Source: Toxorhynchites rutilus septentrionalis (Eukaryota > Arthropoda > Insecta > Diptera > Culicidae). From it: a stretch of DNA of 64,000 bases. Each line of letters begins with the position of its first letter. Positions within the stretch are counted from its first letter, which is position 1. Location: positions 74,627,935-74,691,934 of the forward strand of contig NC_073744.1 of the NCBI RefSeq assembly GCF_029784135.1, written 5' to 3'. This document shows positions 54,537 to 64,000 of the stretch, in pieces. The notes under the pieces were generated by a model. That model did not search any database, was not told the origin of the DNA, and worked only from the letters and a program-made list of their open reading frames with translations. Made by a program: the position numbers and the translations under genes.

Positions 54537-54809
54537 TGCACCCGTGGCCGAGTGGTTAGCGTCTCACATCATCATGCCGGGTGTACGGGTTCAATTCCCG
54601 TTCTGGTCGGGGGATTTTTCATCAGAGAAATTTACTTCGTCTTGCACTGTGGTCACGCGTATTCTAGAGCTTGCCCCTCGGAATACATTCAAGGTGTGTT
54701 ATTTGACTTAAGAAATCTCAACTAAGTATTAATAATTGACGCTAATTAATGCATACGTTGAGACGGCAGAAGTTCCACAGGGAACGTTAACGCCATTCAA
54801 GAAGAAGCA
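54537..54809 (+). mobile_element. tRNA-derived SINE with AAG-rich tail
   Basis: The A box TGGCCGAGTGG is at 54545-54555 and the B box GGTTCAATTCC at 54588-54598, the spacing of a class tRNA-Ser/Leu-like RNA polymerase III promoter. A tRNA-unrelated body follows (to about 54735), then GAGACGGCAGAAGTTCCACA and a tail ending AAGAAGAAG at about 54799-54807. The body and tail show that this is a SINE, of a kind common in mosquitoes, and not a working tRNA. Confidence 0.75.
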
Positions 54810-55057
54810 TACCATAATTTTCGTTGAATTGTGGTTGCTGTTGTTGTTGGGGGAATTTGGACCACCTAAGAATTTGGACCACCTAAGCAAATCGCCTAAT
54901 ATTTCCAAAACAATACGATCTAAATAAAAAATGTCACATTGTATACTAAGCTACACTTGTTTTCTCTCAATCAATAATGGTTAATCATTATATCAAGCTT
55001 TAAACTACCAAATATATCATAAAATAAAAGAGATGAATTTTGGACATTAAAATTTGA

Positions 55058-55827
55058 TGCGGGGTGATTTGGTCCAGTGTGTGTTTCATCGAAAAAACAT
55101 ACTTATGTTTATGTAAAGTATTTTGGAATAATGTTACAATCAGTAACAGTGTTCTGGGATCGATACCAGGTGTCTTGGCCAGGTTCCAGACCAGAAAAGT
55201 TGGATTGAGACCATCTCGAATTCTGCATGGATTTTTTTCACTGTTGTTCAAGCATTTTCAAACACTTTTGATGCTTGGTCAAAGAAAATCCGTTCTCGAT
55301 GGCCTGCGTTGATCTTTCAATCTACTCCTTCTTCTAACGTTGTCTGTCCATCCTCTTTTTGTAATTCAGCGGCATCTGGAATCAATTATACCAAAGAAAA
55401 GTCTCAAACCTGTAGGACCAATTCACCCCACAAAAACGTGTCCATGTCACCCCACACAACATGCAGAAATTAAAATGCAATTAATTTCATTTATTGTTAT
55501 CAAACTTACAATTTCGCTGCATCAAATTGTTCCTCTTCTGTAGGCGGACAGAACTTTACTGCACAATACACGAAAAGTTTGTTTAATCAGCGGGAAAACC
55601 TTAAAACCACGACCGGAAAATTCACATTTTTTTGACAATCAAAGTGCTTGCTGTGCTAACATTTCCTTCCACCTGTCGAATTTTACCAAAGTTTTTTTAC
55701 GTTAGTTACATACGGTTCATTAATGAAAGAAGATGACATTATAAAAAATCCAAGTTGAGTCGTACTTTTTGAGATAATGGGGTGGTCCAAATCACCCCAT
55801 ATGTCCAACTCACCCCGTGTTACCCTA
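55058..55827 (-). pseudogene. Decayed pogo-like DNA transposon, copy 1
   Basis: The minus-strand start TAGGGTAACACGGGGTGAGT at 55827 and interior (GGTCCTACAGGTTTGAGACT region, TGTAGGCGGACAGAACTTTA inverted) align with the plus-strand copy at 62098-62640. The minus strand near 55349-55277 encodes a broken psq-type helix-turn-helix relic (RQR...KKE...IERSTQAIENG) with stops. The opposite boundary is uncertain; another GGGGTGATTTGGTCC phrase lies at 55060-55074. Confidence 0.55.
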
Positions 55828-55839
55828 CGTGTGGCAACA

Positions 55840-56095
55840 CTGATCGTGGACTTTCGACATATGTGTACAGAATTGTATTGTTGAATCTGATTGATTTCAG
55901 ATATACAGTCTCTATATCGACATACATGTTGAATGCATACTGTTGGGACTATCGACGGTATCCCAGCGAATGATTATCAACATGCTGCCTAATCATCAAA
56001 CGGTATGCGTATGAAATTCACCGATTTGACGGCATTGGAAGAGATGCCATGTGACGACTACAAAATCATTAACACGTGAAGCCCCGTTACGGTCG
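55840..56095 (+). pseudogene. Helitron remnant, N-terminal block, second locus
   Basis: The plus strand shares its order of phrases with the minus strand at 20860-21150 and reads DLTALEEMPCDDYKIINT before a stop. It corresponds to the block preceding RADKRP in the copy at 20756. It is truncated afterwards. It belongs to the same Helitron group, in opposite orientation. Confidence 0.5.
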
Positions 56096-56296
56096 GTAAT
56101 AGTAATGATTAGATTGATAGCATAGAAGAAAACAATGATATTGGGCATCTCAGCAAACATGAAATCGTATGACTGCTACACATGCTAGGTCGCATATAAA
56201 TTCGTATCGAATTACAATCGTATAAAATATCTATCGAAAAATGCATCATGTGTATCCGAAATCGTATAAAATGCGAATACGCGATTTTCTATTACA

Positions 56297-56816
56297 TTGC
56301 ACAATAGTCCAGGAGATGCATTTAAGTGGAAATTAGCATTTAGAGCTCGACAGTTATTCTCTGGACAAAAACTGTCTTCGACAAAGTTATTACATATAAT
56401 AGAGTGCTCATGTTCATGTTATGTTATTATTAATAGGGTGACCGAAATTGCCGATGAAATAAAAAAATCTAACTCTCTTATCTTTATAGATAGAGGTTGT
56501 GTGGCACCTGAACAGCATTATGATAACCTTGATCACAACGGCTGTTGTGCTTCGCTGGAATATCCCACCCTTTGTATATATACTTGAGGGGTTACGACAT
56601 CGCACATCCTTGAGGCAGTCGATGGCATCATTTGGCTTTCTTCGGACGCAGGCCCATCTACGTGCAGCTGCGGTTCGATGTGGCAGAATGCATTGCTTCA
56701 TTCCTCGTTTCTGGTGAACACACAGAGGTAAACATAGTTCGACGTTGTTATAGCTCCAGTTATTTGAGACATCTTTGTAGAACAAAGTTTTTCTCTATCT
56801 CTTGAAATAAGTTGCT
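56297..56816 (+). repeat. Outer arm of a long inverted repeat
   Basis: It matches the reverse complement of 61010-61290 (TTTAGAGCTCGACAGTTATT, AAAAACTGTCTTCGACAAAG, TCTTATCTTTATAGATAGAG). A third, direct copy is at 57335-57590. Flanking ATCGTATAAAAT-rich DNA at 56170-56290 has an inverted counterpart at 61300-61450. This arm alone carries the 227-bp insert at 56497. Confidence 0.72.
56497..56723. mobile_element. 227-bp insertion with AGAGG duplication
   Basis: The insert is absent from both related arms (57485 region and 61100 region). It is flanked by AGAGG at 56492-56496 and 56724-56728. Its ends, TTGTGTGGCACC and the reverse complement GTGTGTTCACC, are weakly complementary. It is likely a small MITE; short frames inside are not genes. 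Confidence 0.6.
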
Positions 56817-57303
56817 TTAGGGCCACCACGAAAAAAAAACTGTTTTTTTGCTCTAACTTTTATATTTCAAATTCTACATACAAACTATTCTTAAAAGACT
56901 TTTATAACTTACAAATACAAACATTTTGCGATGCAGAACTTGTCTATATCTCAACTTTACTCAATTTTATTGATATTTCTACCCAAAAATACGCTCTATT
57001 CATTTGTTTGTTATTCTCTCTAGGGCAAAACATAAAAAATGTTTGTTGACGGAATTTGAAAGAAGAAATTTTACTCTATATAATATGTGATATACAAAGC
57101 TATCTTATTTTTTGTGTTTGAGTAAATTAAAATTGCAATCATGAGTTTTTGGGTGAAAAGCCATCAATAACTTTGAGCAGGATTAAGACATTGACAAAAT
57201 CTGCATCGCAAAATGTTGGAATGGATAAGCTCTAAAAGTCGTACGAAGGAAATTTGATTTAAAAGTTAGAGTATAAAAACCTGTTTTTTCATGGTTACCC
57301 TAA
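56817..57303. mobile_element. MITE-like module with TTAGGG... inverted ends, copy 1
   Basis: The left end TTAGGGCCACCACGAAAAAA and the right end (reverse complement TTAGGGTAACCATGAAAAAA) are near-perfect inverted repeats. The interior ACATTTTGCGATGCAGAACTT recurs inverted near 57195-57215. It is 487 bp and non-coding. Copy 2 is at 60540-61009. Confidence 0.7.
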
Positions 57304-57586
57304 TGCAACTCAGATAGAAAGCAAACAACTTTGTGGGAGATAATTATTCTTTAGACAAAAACTGTCTTGGACAAAGTTGTTACATATAATAGAGCGCTCA
57401 TTTTTATGTTATCGAAAATAAGGTGACCAAAATTGTCGATGAAATAAAAAATCTAACTTTCTTATCCTTATAGATAGAGATAAACATAGTTGGACAATGT
57501 CGAGCCACAATTATTTTCAATAACTTTGTAGAAAAAGGTTTTTTGCTATCTTTTAATATAATTTAGCATTTTTATTCTACGTTGCT
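57304..57586 (+). repeat. Third copy of the outer-arm repeat
   Basis: It is a direct repeat of 56340-56810 without the 227-bp insert and ends in GTTGCTTTAGGG as the other arms do. Confidence 0.65.
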
Positions 57587-58139
57587 TTAGGGTAAACTGA
57601 CCAGACGTCCCGCGTTACGCGGGACAGTCTCGCATTTCAACAAAATATCCCGCGTAAAATTTCGTCCCGCGAAACGTCCCGCATTTGGCAAAAGAAACGA
57701 AAATGTGCCGCGATATCAATATATTTCAATATCACAATTTGATCATGTTGATTTTCTTAAATGGATGAACTTCAAAAAAATCTTTTATTTGGCAGACTGT
57801 TCAAGAGCGCTTCTAATGCATCCAAAGATTAATACGTTGAGCTGATTTCATCGCACCGACATTAGGCTTTTTGTTTAGAGAGTGTCAACTGGAAGCGACA
57901 GCAACAAAATTGGAAAATGATTTTTATAAAAGTCCCCTATTGATCCGCAGGGACCAACGTGAATCAGACGAAAAGTTCATCTTTGGTCCCCTAGCTCGGT
58001 CAGAACTTAACGTTTTAAATAAGCCGGAAGAACTAGTGTATGGTGGACAGGAAGAGGCAGAGTTCTTTGATGAAGTATCGTAAATGAAGCACTGAGCGAT
58101 CTTACGGAAGTTGGCCGGAACCTGAACCATGACCGATGG

Positions 58140-58900
58140 AAAGACGTATATCGGCGTGTTATTTTACCTTTTCGTGGCTTTGGTGGTCGTCTGTCTCTCT
58201 ATTTTGGCCATTCGCCCAAAAGTTTTCTATCGGGCGCAGCTGGGGAATGTTGGGAAGGTTGGTGGTCTTCGCGATAATGTTTATCTCCAGCCGATCCATC
58301 CTCCAGTGATTTTTGGGCATAATGGGCTGATCCCAGGTTCGGCATAAAGACCACATCACCATCCCAACTCCGGCAAGCACTTCGAACTATATATCTCCCC
58401 GTTCACCATATGACTCGAAAGAAGAGCGGCTTGGACATTCCCGTCACGTCTGTCAGAGAATGACCTTCTTCGAGAACTTGATGTGAAATTCGACGTCATC
58501 GCTTACCTGGGAACGCAAAGTACCCGGTCCCCTGCCATTCGTTGAATTCTAGCATTAAGTACGTCTCGACTTTCATTATGAGTACGAAAAGAAGTTTTTC
58601 ACTTCTTTCGCCGGAAAGAAGTTTTTCACCAGCACCTCAAGCTACTCCTTCTGGGTGATTGTCTGCTGCTCAGATACGGCCGGTCTCGTCTGACGTTTCC
58701 GCATAAAAATGTCCATTTTGGCCAGATTCTTCCCCACCGTTTTGCCGGTTGCTTCGATCTCCCGGATTAAGGAGCGGCAAAGAGATGATATTGTAAATAC
58801 CAGAACGGCTATATCTGGCGGACACAAAGTGCCTCAAGATGTCCAGATCTTTCACTGTGGGGTGGAGCTTGCAGTATGGAAAAATCATCAAGTTGCTTGA
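58140..58900 (-). pseudogene. Old Tc1-like transposase remnant
   Basis: In shifting minus-strand frames one reads LIREIEATGKTVGKNLAKMD, KRQTRPAVSEQQTITQKE, LEFNEWQGTGYFA, GMSKPLFF, DDVVFMPNLGSAHYAQKSLE and NIPQLRPIENFWANG. These are Tc1-like transposase blocks in order. The second catalytic Asp appears as Asn (MPNL), and many frameshifts and stops are present. It is much older than the adjacent ITmD37E insertion. Confidence 0.7.
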
Positions 58901-58952
58901 CAGTGCTGCTGCTGCGAATCAACAGCCTTGAATCATTTTTGTTGTAGACTTA

Positions 58953-60250
58953 AAGGGTGTGTCACATCAAATTGCATCACGGAAAAAACGCTGTAGAAAT
59001 TTAATTTTTAGGAATTATATCTTCAGCTTTCGCTTATAATCAGATAAGAGTGTATAGATCACGTTGGCCATGCTTCACTGTCAATTTTTCGTAAATTTGG
59101 AAAAATGTCGTCGAACGAAAAAGAGCGTCGTGAATTAATCCTGCGCACTCATTTCGAGAATCCGGAGTTGTCACATCGGGACATCGGTAAGATGCTGGGA
59201 ATCGTCCAATCCACGGTCAGCAGAGTACTAAAACGATACTTCGAGAACCTAACCATCGACCGGAAGGTGAAGAATGGCAAAAATGGATGCTCCGTCAGTG
59301 AAAAAGATCACAAGCGCGTAGTTAAGCAGTTTAGACGTGATCCGAGAAGTTCGGTCCGGGATGTCGCCAATAAGCTGAATTTGTCAAGTTCATTCGTCCA
59401 GCGGACCAAGCAGCGGGAGGGCCTGCGTATGTACAAGGTTCAGAAGGCTCCTAACCGCGACGAAAGGCAAAACATGGTGGGGAAGACGCGAGCCCGGAAG
59501 CTGTACACCGAAATGCTGACGAAGCCGCATTGCCTGGTAATGGACGACGAAACCTACGTCAAAGCGGACTTTCGTCAGCTGCCGGGCCTGTTGTTCTTCT
59601 CCGCAGAGGACAAATTCAGCGTTCCGGAGGAGATTCGCAAGCAGAAACTATCCAAGTTTGCCAAAAAGTACATGGTGTGGCAAGCGATCTGCTCTTGCGG
59701 AAAGCGGAGCGCCCCCTTCGTGATGACCGGCACGGTAAACGGGCAGGTTTACCTTAAGGAGTGCCTACAGAAGCGCTTACTACCACTATTGAAGCAGCAC
59801 GAGGGCCCGACCATCTTCTGGCCGGATCTCACTTCGTGCCACTATTCAAAGGACGTGTTGGAGTGGTACGAAGCCAACGGGGTCACCTTCGTGCCAAAGG
59901 AAATGAACCCGCCCAACGCGCCGGAGCTTCGCCCAATAGAGAAATATTGGGCGATTATGAAGTAGGCCCTCCGGAAGAACCCAAAAGTTGTCAAATCGGA
60001 GGCGGACTTCAAGAGAAAATGGATTTCTGTTCAAAAAAAACTACAACCTGACGTTGTACAGAACCTTATGGACGGGGTAAAGAGGAAGGTGCGAGCATAC
60101 GGGCTTGGGCTCGAAGTATGAATAAAAAGAAAATGCCAAAAGTTGTTTAATAGTTTTTATATTACTGTCTAAAATTTTCAAAAGGATCGGTCTACTGGGC
60201 AAATTTCTACAGCGTTTTTTTCGTGATGCAATTTGATGTGACACACCCTT
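58953..60250 (+). mobile_element. ITmD37E-type Tc1/mariner transposon, copy 2
   Basis: It is a 1298-bp element with the same AAGGGTGTGTCACATCAAAT ends as copy 1, flanked by TA (58951-58952 and 60251-60252). It is nearly identical to 14229-15520 in sequence but in opposite orientation. Confidence 0.93.
59105..60122 (+). pseudogene. ITmD37E transposase with one premature stop
   Basis: The protein matches copy 1 almost throughout, including HTH segments, VMDDETY, WPDLTSCHYSKD and ELRPIEKYW. A TAG at 59963-59965 follows IMK where copy 1 has a Gln codon. This truncates the protein to 286 residues, after the catalytic Glu but before the last ~50 residues. The frame continues to a natural stop at 60120-60122. 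Compared with copy 1 it retains two residues (LLKQHEG). Confidence 0.9.
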
Positions 60251-60539
60251 TAATAAACGTAAGATTTAAAGAAAATTTGTTCCTATAAATTACCTTTCAT
60301 CGCCATCCGAAATTAGTCCATTTTTATTTAAATTCATACGTTAACACTAAAATCGATGAAAAATGAATTGGAATTTCCGAGCATTCCGAAAATTCACAAC
60401 TGAGTGTCGATGCTCAGAAAGAAATAATACTGATCAGTTTAGACACGCTAAACTATGGTTTATGTTCACATAACGTATATACATAACGTTTTGTTTTTTG
60501 TGTCCCGCGTTAAACCTCTGACCATCTGGTCACTTTACA

Positions 60540-61009
60540 TTAGGGTGACCATGAAAAAACTTTTTTATTTTGCATTAACTTCTATTTTTCAAATTCTACA
60601 TCAAAACTGTCTTCGTAAAACTTTTAGTGTTTACCAACACCAACATTTTGCGATGCAGAACTTGTCAACATCTTAATCCTACTCAAAGGTATTGATGGGT
60701 TACAATTTACTAAAATACAAAAAATAACATAGTTTCTAAAATCACACATCATGTAGAGTGAAATATGCTCATTCAATTGCCGCCAATAAACTTTATTTAT
60801 ATTTGCCCCAGAGAGAATGACAAACAAATGAGCGTATTTTTTGGGAAGTAATATCGATAATTTTGAGTGAATTTGAAATATTGACAAGTTCTTGATCGCA
60901 AAATGTTTCTATTAGTGAGTTATAAAAGTCTTCTTTCAAAGATAGTTTGGACGTAGAATTTGAAATAAAGAAGTTAGAACATAAACAGTTTTTTTCGTGG
61001 TGACCCTAA
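60540..61009. mobile_element. MITE-like module with TTAGGG... inverted ends, copy 2
   Basis: The left end TTAGGGTGACCATGAAAAAA and the reverse complement of the right end TTAGGGTCACCACGAAAAAA match with few differences. The interior has ACATTTTGCGATGCAGAACT near 60644 and its inverted counterpart near 60885-60905. It is 470 bp and non-coding. Confidence 0.7.
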
Positions 61010-61290
61010 CGCAGCTTATTTCAAGAGACAGAAAAAAACATTGTTCTACAAAGATGTCTCAAAAAACTGGAGCTACTACATTGTCGAACTATGTTTACCT
61101 CTATCTATAAAGATAAGAAAGTTAGATTTTTTATTTCATCGACAGTTTTGGTGATCCTATTTTTGATAATATAAAAATGAGAGCTCTATTACATGTAACA
61201 ACTTTGTCGAAGACAGTTTTTGTCTAGAGAATAACTGTCGAGCTCTAAATGCTAATATCCACTTAAATACACCTCCTGGACCATTGTGCA
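61010..61290 (-). repeat. Right outer arm of the long inverted repeat
   Basis: It is the reverse complement of 56297-56816 without the 227-bp insert. Together the arms enclose about 4.2 kb of nested elements. Confidence 0.72.
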
Positions 61291-62097
61291 TTTATGGTTT
61301 CAGTCGTATATCAGTATAACGATCATTCTTGTATTGCGAAATGCAGTATTATATACGCACATTCTATCCATTTTATAATCGCATATCAGTGTGAAAAGCA
61401 TCGTATATCGTAATATACGGCTTTATATGCGTATAAAATGTGGCATATACGTATATCACCTCCACTTTAGCGTGTATATGCCAGATGCATCATAGATCAT
61501 CCAAATGTGTCTTGGATGTATGTATATCGCCCCCAATTAGGCGTCGTGCACAAATTACGTAACGCCAAAAATCCGGATTATGGACCCTTAGACCCCCCCC
61601 ACCCTTTCGTAACGCAATTACATATCTCTAATACACAGTAAGTAACGAAACCTCGGCCCCTAGGGTCCGAAGCGGTGCTCAACGTGTTAATAGGAAATAG
61701 GGACGCCCAGACGAGAGAGGGAGAATTGTTAATCGTATACCATACAGATACTCATTCTCGTAGAGCAAATTCCTGCAGCGAGTTGTACACAACACGAGTG
61801 TGGAGAGTAACTCAATTATTCGATTTAGATTCAGTCTAGCAATGCACTTGTCAACTCAGAGTTACTAAAAGCATATCATTTTGTTATGATGGGAGAGGAA
61901 TCATCGTCAGTCGCAGTTTTTACGGATCGCGATCTGTGCAGTTTACGGGCTCGCATTCCACTTCCGCCAGCCGGCACCGTGGGGAGGTAGGGGTAGGAGT
62001 TACTGGACAAGAAGCTAAGAACCACGAAAGGGATATATTTTATGCCTGCAGGTATGCGGAGTACGCTTAGTCCAGTCGTTTACCAACGTTTACCAAG
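61291..62097. other. No gene seen; TATACG-rich and C-run repeats
   Basis: At 61300-61530 GTATAT/TATACG phrases recall 56170-56290 and 48425-48545. At 61550-61640 ACGTAACGCCAAAAATCCGG with a C-run followed by TTTCGTAACGCAAT looks like the end of a dispersed repeat. No ORF is supported. Confidence 0.35.
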
Positions 62098-62640
62098 TAG
62101 GGTAAGTTGGGGTGATTTGGTCATACGGGGTAATTTGAACCACACCTTTATCTCGAAAAGTACGGCTCAACATGGATTTTTTTTATAATGTGATCTTCTT
62201 TTATTGTTGAACCGTATGTACCTAATGTAAAAAAAACATTGGTAAAATTGTATGGGTGGAGGGAAACAGTAGCATGAACAAAGCAAGCACTTTTATTGTC
62301 AGAAAAAGGAAGTTTTTCGATTGTTGTTTTAAGGTTTTTCCGCTGATTAAACGAATTTTTCGTGTATCGTGCAGTAAAATTCTGTTCGCCTACAGAAGAG
62401 GAACAATTTGATGCAGCAAAACTGTAAGTCTGATAACAATAAATGAAATTAATTGCATTTTTGCATGTTGTGTGGAGTAACATAGACACGTTTCTGTGGG
62501 GTGAATTGGTCATACAGGTTTGAAGCTTTTCTTCGGTTTAATTGATTCCAAATAATTGATTTGTACAGAAAACGTTGGAAGAGGGAAGAGCTTCAAAAAG
62601 CAACGCAGGCCATCAAGGACGAATTTCAATTTTTCATCGT
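62098..62640 (+). pseudogene. Decayed pogo-like DNA transposon, copy 2
   Basis: The end TAGGGTAAGTTGGGGTGATT at 62098 and the interior align with the inverted copy at 55058-55827. At 62567-62620 the plus strand reads RKRWKREELQKATQAIKD, the start of a psq-type helix-turn-helix as found at the N-terminus of pogo-superfamily transposases. No catalytic domain follows; the element is truncated after about 62640. Confidence 0.6.
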
Positions 62641-64000
62641 TATCTCTCGATTTCTCAAGTATAGTACCTGTTGCAGTCCTGAAAGATTAATCGGTGACAA
62701 TCATTTCTCCGATTTTTGTCCGCCTGAAAACCCATAGTGCAGCGTTCCGCCCAATGGAACGTCAAAATTAGTTATATGAAACGCCAGCCAAATGTGCCCC
62801 GGGAACAAGTGTCTGAACTTGACTTTCGCTACAGTTTTTTGTGCTATTTGTGCGCCATTCCAACCTCGCAATAATTTTCGTTCTTTCGTCGGGTCGCACA
62901 AACGAGGAAATGAAACAAGAAAGTTGCGTAATTATTCACTTAGGTAGCGCTCATATGTGCGATCCGTGAAACGTGAATGGTCACGCTTTGGCGCTTTCCA
63001 TGGGCACAGAACGGGGGGCGAAAAACCTATGTCTGGTGGTGACACAAAGGGTGTCGTTCAATGAGTCACCATGAGAGATCTAGCGTAGTCTCGACAACTC
63101 TTGTTCAATGAATACCGCATTCGTTATATAATCTACATGAATTCAGTTAAACAATACCCCACAAGAGAAAGGATGAATTTGAAAAGGGAATTTGCACGTT
63201 CCGTCCTTCGCTCTCTCACTTTCATCCCAGGAATTCCCAACGGACTCTACCCCTTTTTCGTCCTTCCCAACGGTACCGGGGAACCGGAAGGCATCACAAA
63301 TATGAAAATTCTCGCCTTAATTTGGAGTCTGTTGAAATCATGCCAACAACGGATGGACACAATTCCGGAGCGAAGTTTTTGTGCTAAATCATAACTTTTT
63401 AACAGACCCACTAGCGGATCGCTCTCCAGTTAACGCGGCACAGAATTTTCATTTTCCATCCGAACCGGTTGATTCGAACAACAAATAGGGGAAGGCGGCG
63501 AACAATGCTTCAACCAACAGTTAATTTTAACTGAAGCCCGCGAAGATCAGCGCGAAATGAACAAGCTGAGAAAAGAGTTAATTAGATCAGAATAGAATTA
63601 CGTTGTGAAATATTCATTCTCATTGCACGGAACCTGCCAGGGAATCGAAATTAGTCTAACTAGAATAGAATTGATGATGATTCGAGGTTTCGAGGACATA
63701 TAATAAAGACAAACCGGAAGGGAGAAAATTTAATTAGAGCCGCACTCTAGGAAGAGAGATATACAAAGTTGGCATTATTGATGGGAGTGTCTCCGCATAA
63801 TTCCGAAAGTCTGAATGAGAAAATTCAAATCGAATATCATTAATAATTTGTTCTTACAATTCATTGTTTACTTCATCGAAAACCCACTAATAGTGTATAT
63901 TCTGTCGCCTTAATTTGAATATACAGCCATTCCATGCAAAACCGATATAGTAGTTCTCAGATTTTCGTGAAAAGTGGTAGGTTTGTTCCTCATCGCAAAA
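62641..64000. other. No gene seen
   Basis: Frames at 62701-62901 (minus) and 63101-63394 (plus) lack motifs, splice-consistent neighbours or repeat relatives. The composition is more balanced around 63180-63530 than elsewhere. It could be intron or flank of a gene outside the window. Confidence 0.35.

Larger units (their letters stand above)
57587..60539. mobile_element. Element with GTRAAsTGACCAGA ends, containing two transposase relics
   Basis: The left end TTAGGGTAAACTGACCAGAC is followed by the hairpin GTCCCGCGTTACGCGGGAC at 57607-57625. The reverse complement of the right end reads ATGTAAAGTGACCAGATGG and then has TTTAACGCGGGACAC. The interior holds an old Tc1 remnant (58140-58900) and a young ITmD37E insertion (58953-60250). 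Its own transposase is not recognised; the 70-codon frame at 57871-58083 has no known motif. Confidence 0.5.

Noticed and set aside
54541..54612. tRNA gene suggested by strong A and B boxes
   Set aside because: The segment does not close into a full cloverleaf with a clear acceptor stem and anticodon, and continues into a SINE body with an AAG-rich tail.

Overview
The window is insect nuclear DNA, most likely from a mosquito and probably a culicine. It is AT-rich and almost saturated with transposable elements. Its Tc1/mariner transposases have DD37E and DD41D catalytic spacing, and the tRNA-derived SINEs, BEL/Pao and LOA-type retrotransposon pieces and histone-like sequence fit mosquito genomes. 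The species cannot be fixed from sequence alone.

Two host genes are well supported. (1) Three minus-strand exons of an SLC22-type organic-cation/carcinine-like transporter lie at 17160-16928, 2514-2399 and 1654-1492. Splice sites and reading phase agree across all three, and the gene runs off the left edge. Intron 1 is about 14.4 kb and carries much of the repeat load of the left third. (2) A two-exon plus-strand gene (45578-45976 and 46035-46310) encodes a 224-residue Pro/Gly/Tyr-rich protein with one membrane segment.

Layout. 1-17160: the SLC22 gene, with elements carrying a GACGTAGGACTACGTC palindrome, a broken histone H2A copy (7301-7761), a Jockey/CR1-type LINE (11660-13575) and an apparently intact ITmD37E transposon (14229-15520) in its introns. 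18370-21180: pieces of a minus-strand Helitron split by other repeats. 22587-30940: a LINE ORF1 remnant, a 142-bp tandem repeat, a DD37E transposase with one stop codon, and SINE pieces. 31288-36957: BEL/Pao integrase and a LOA-type RNase H tail. 37060-40800: a palindrome-family element expanded by four tandem 710-bp units. 40995-43640: a rosa-like DD41D mariner and a foldback inverted repeat. 45578-46310: host gene 2. 46900-55830: MITE-like, SINE and pogo-like repeats. 56297-61530: a nested inverted-repeat composite containing an old Tc1 remnant and a second ITmD37E copy. 62650-64000: nothing recognised.

The strongest candidate for something undescribed is the palindrome family. At least 15 recognisable copies of a 16-bp palindromic end occur here. 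Several members carry a conserved TATA box and initiator 30-32 bp apart but no conserved long ORF. One member (6566-8308) contains a broken histone H2A gene and a decayed histone-type 3' stem-loop. This suggests, but does not prove, a non-autonomous repeat family that has captured or descends from histone-type promoter DNA. Most assignments rest on motif recognition and by-eye alignment between copies inside this window; no database was searched.
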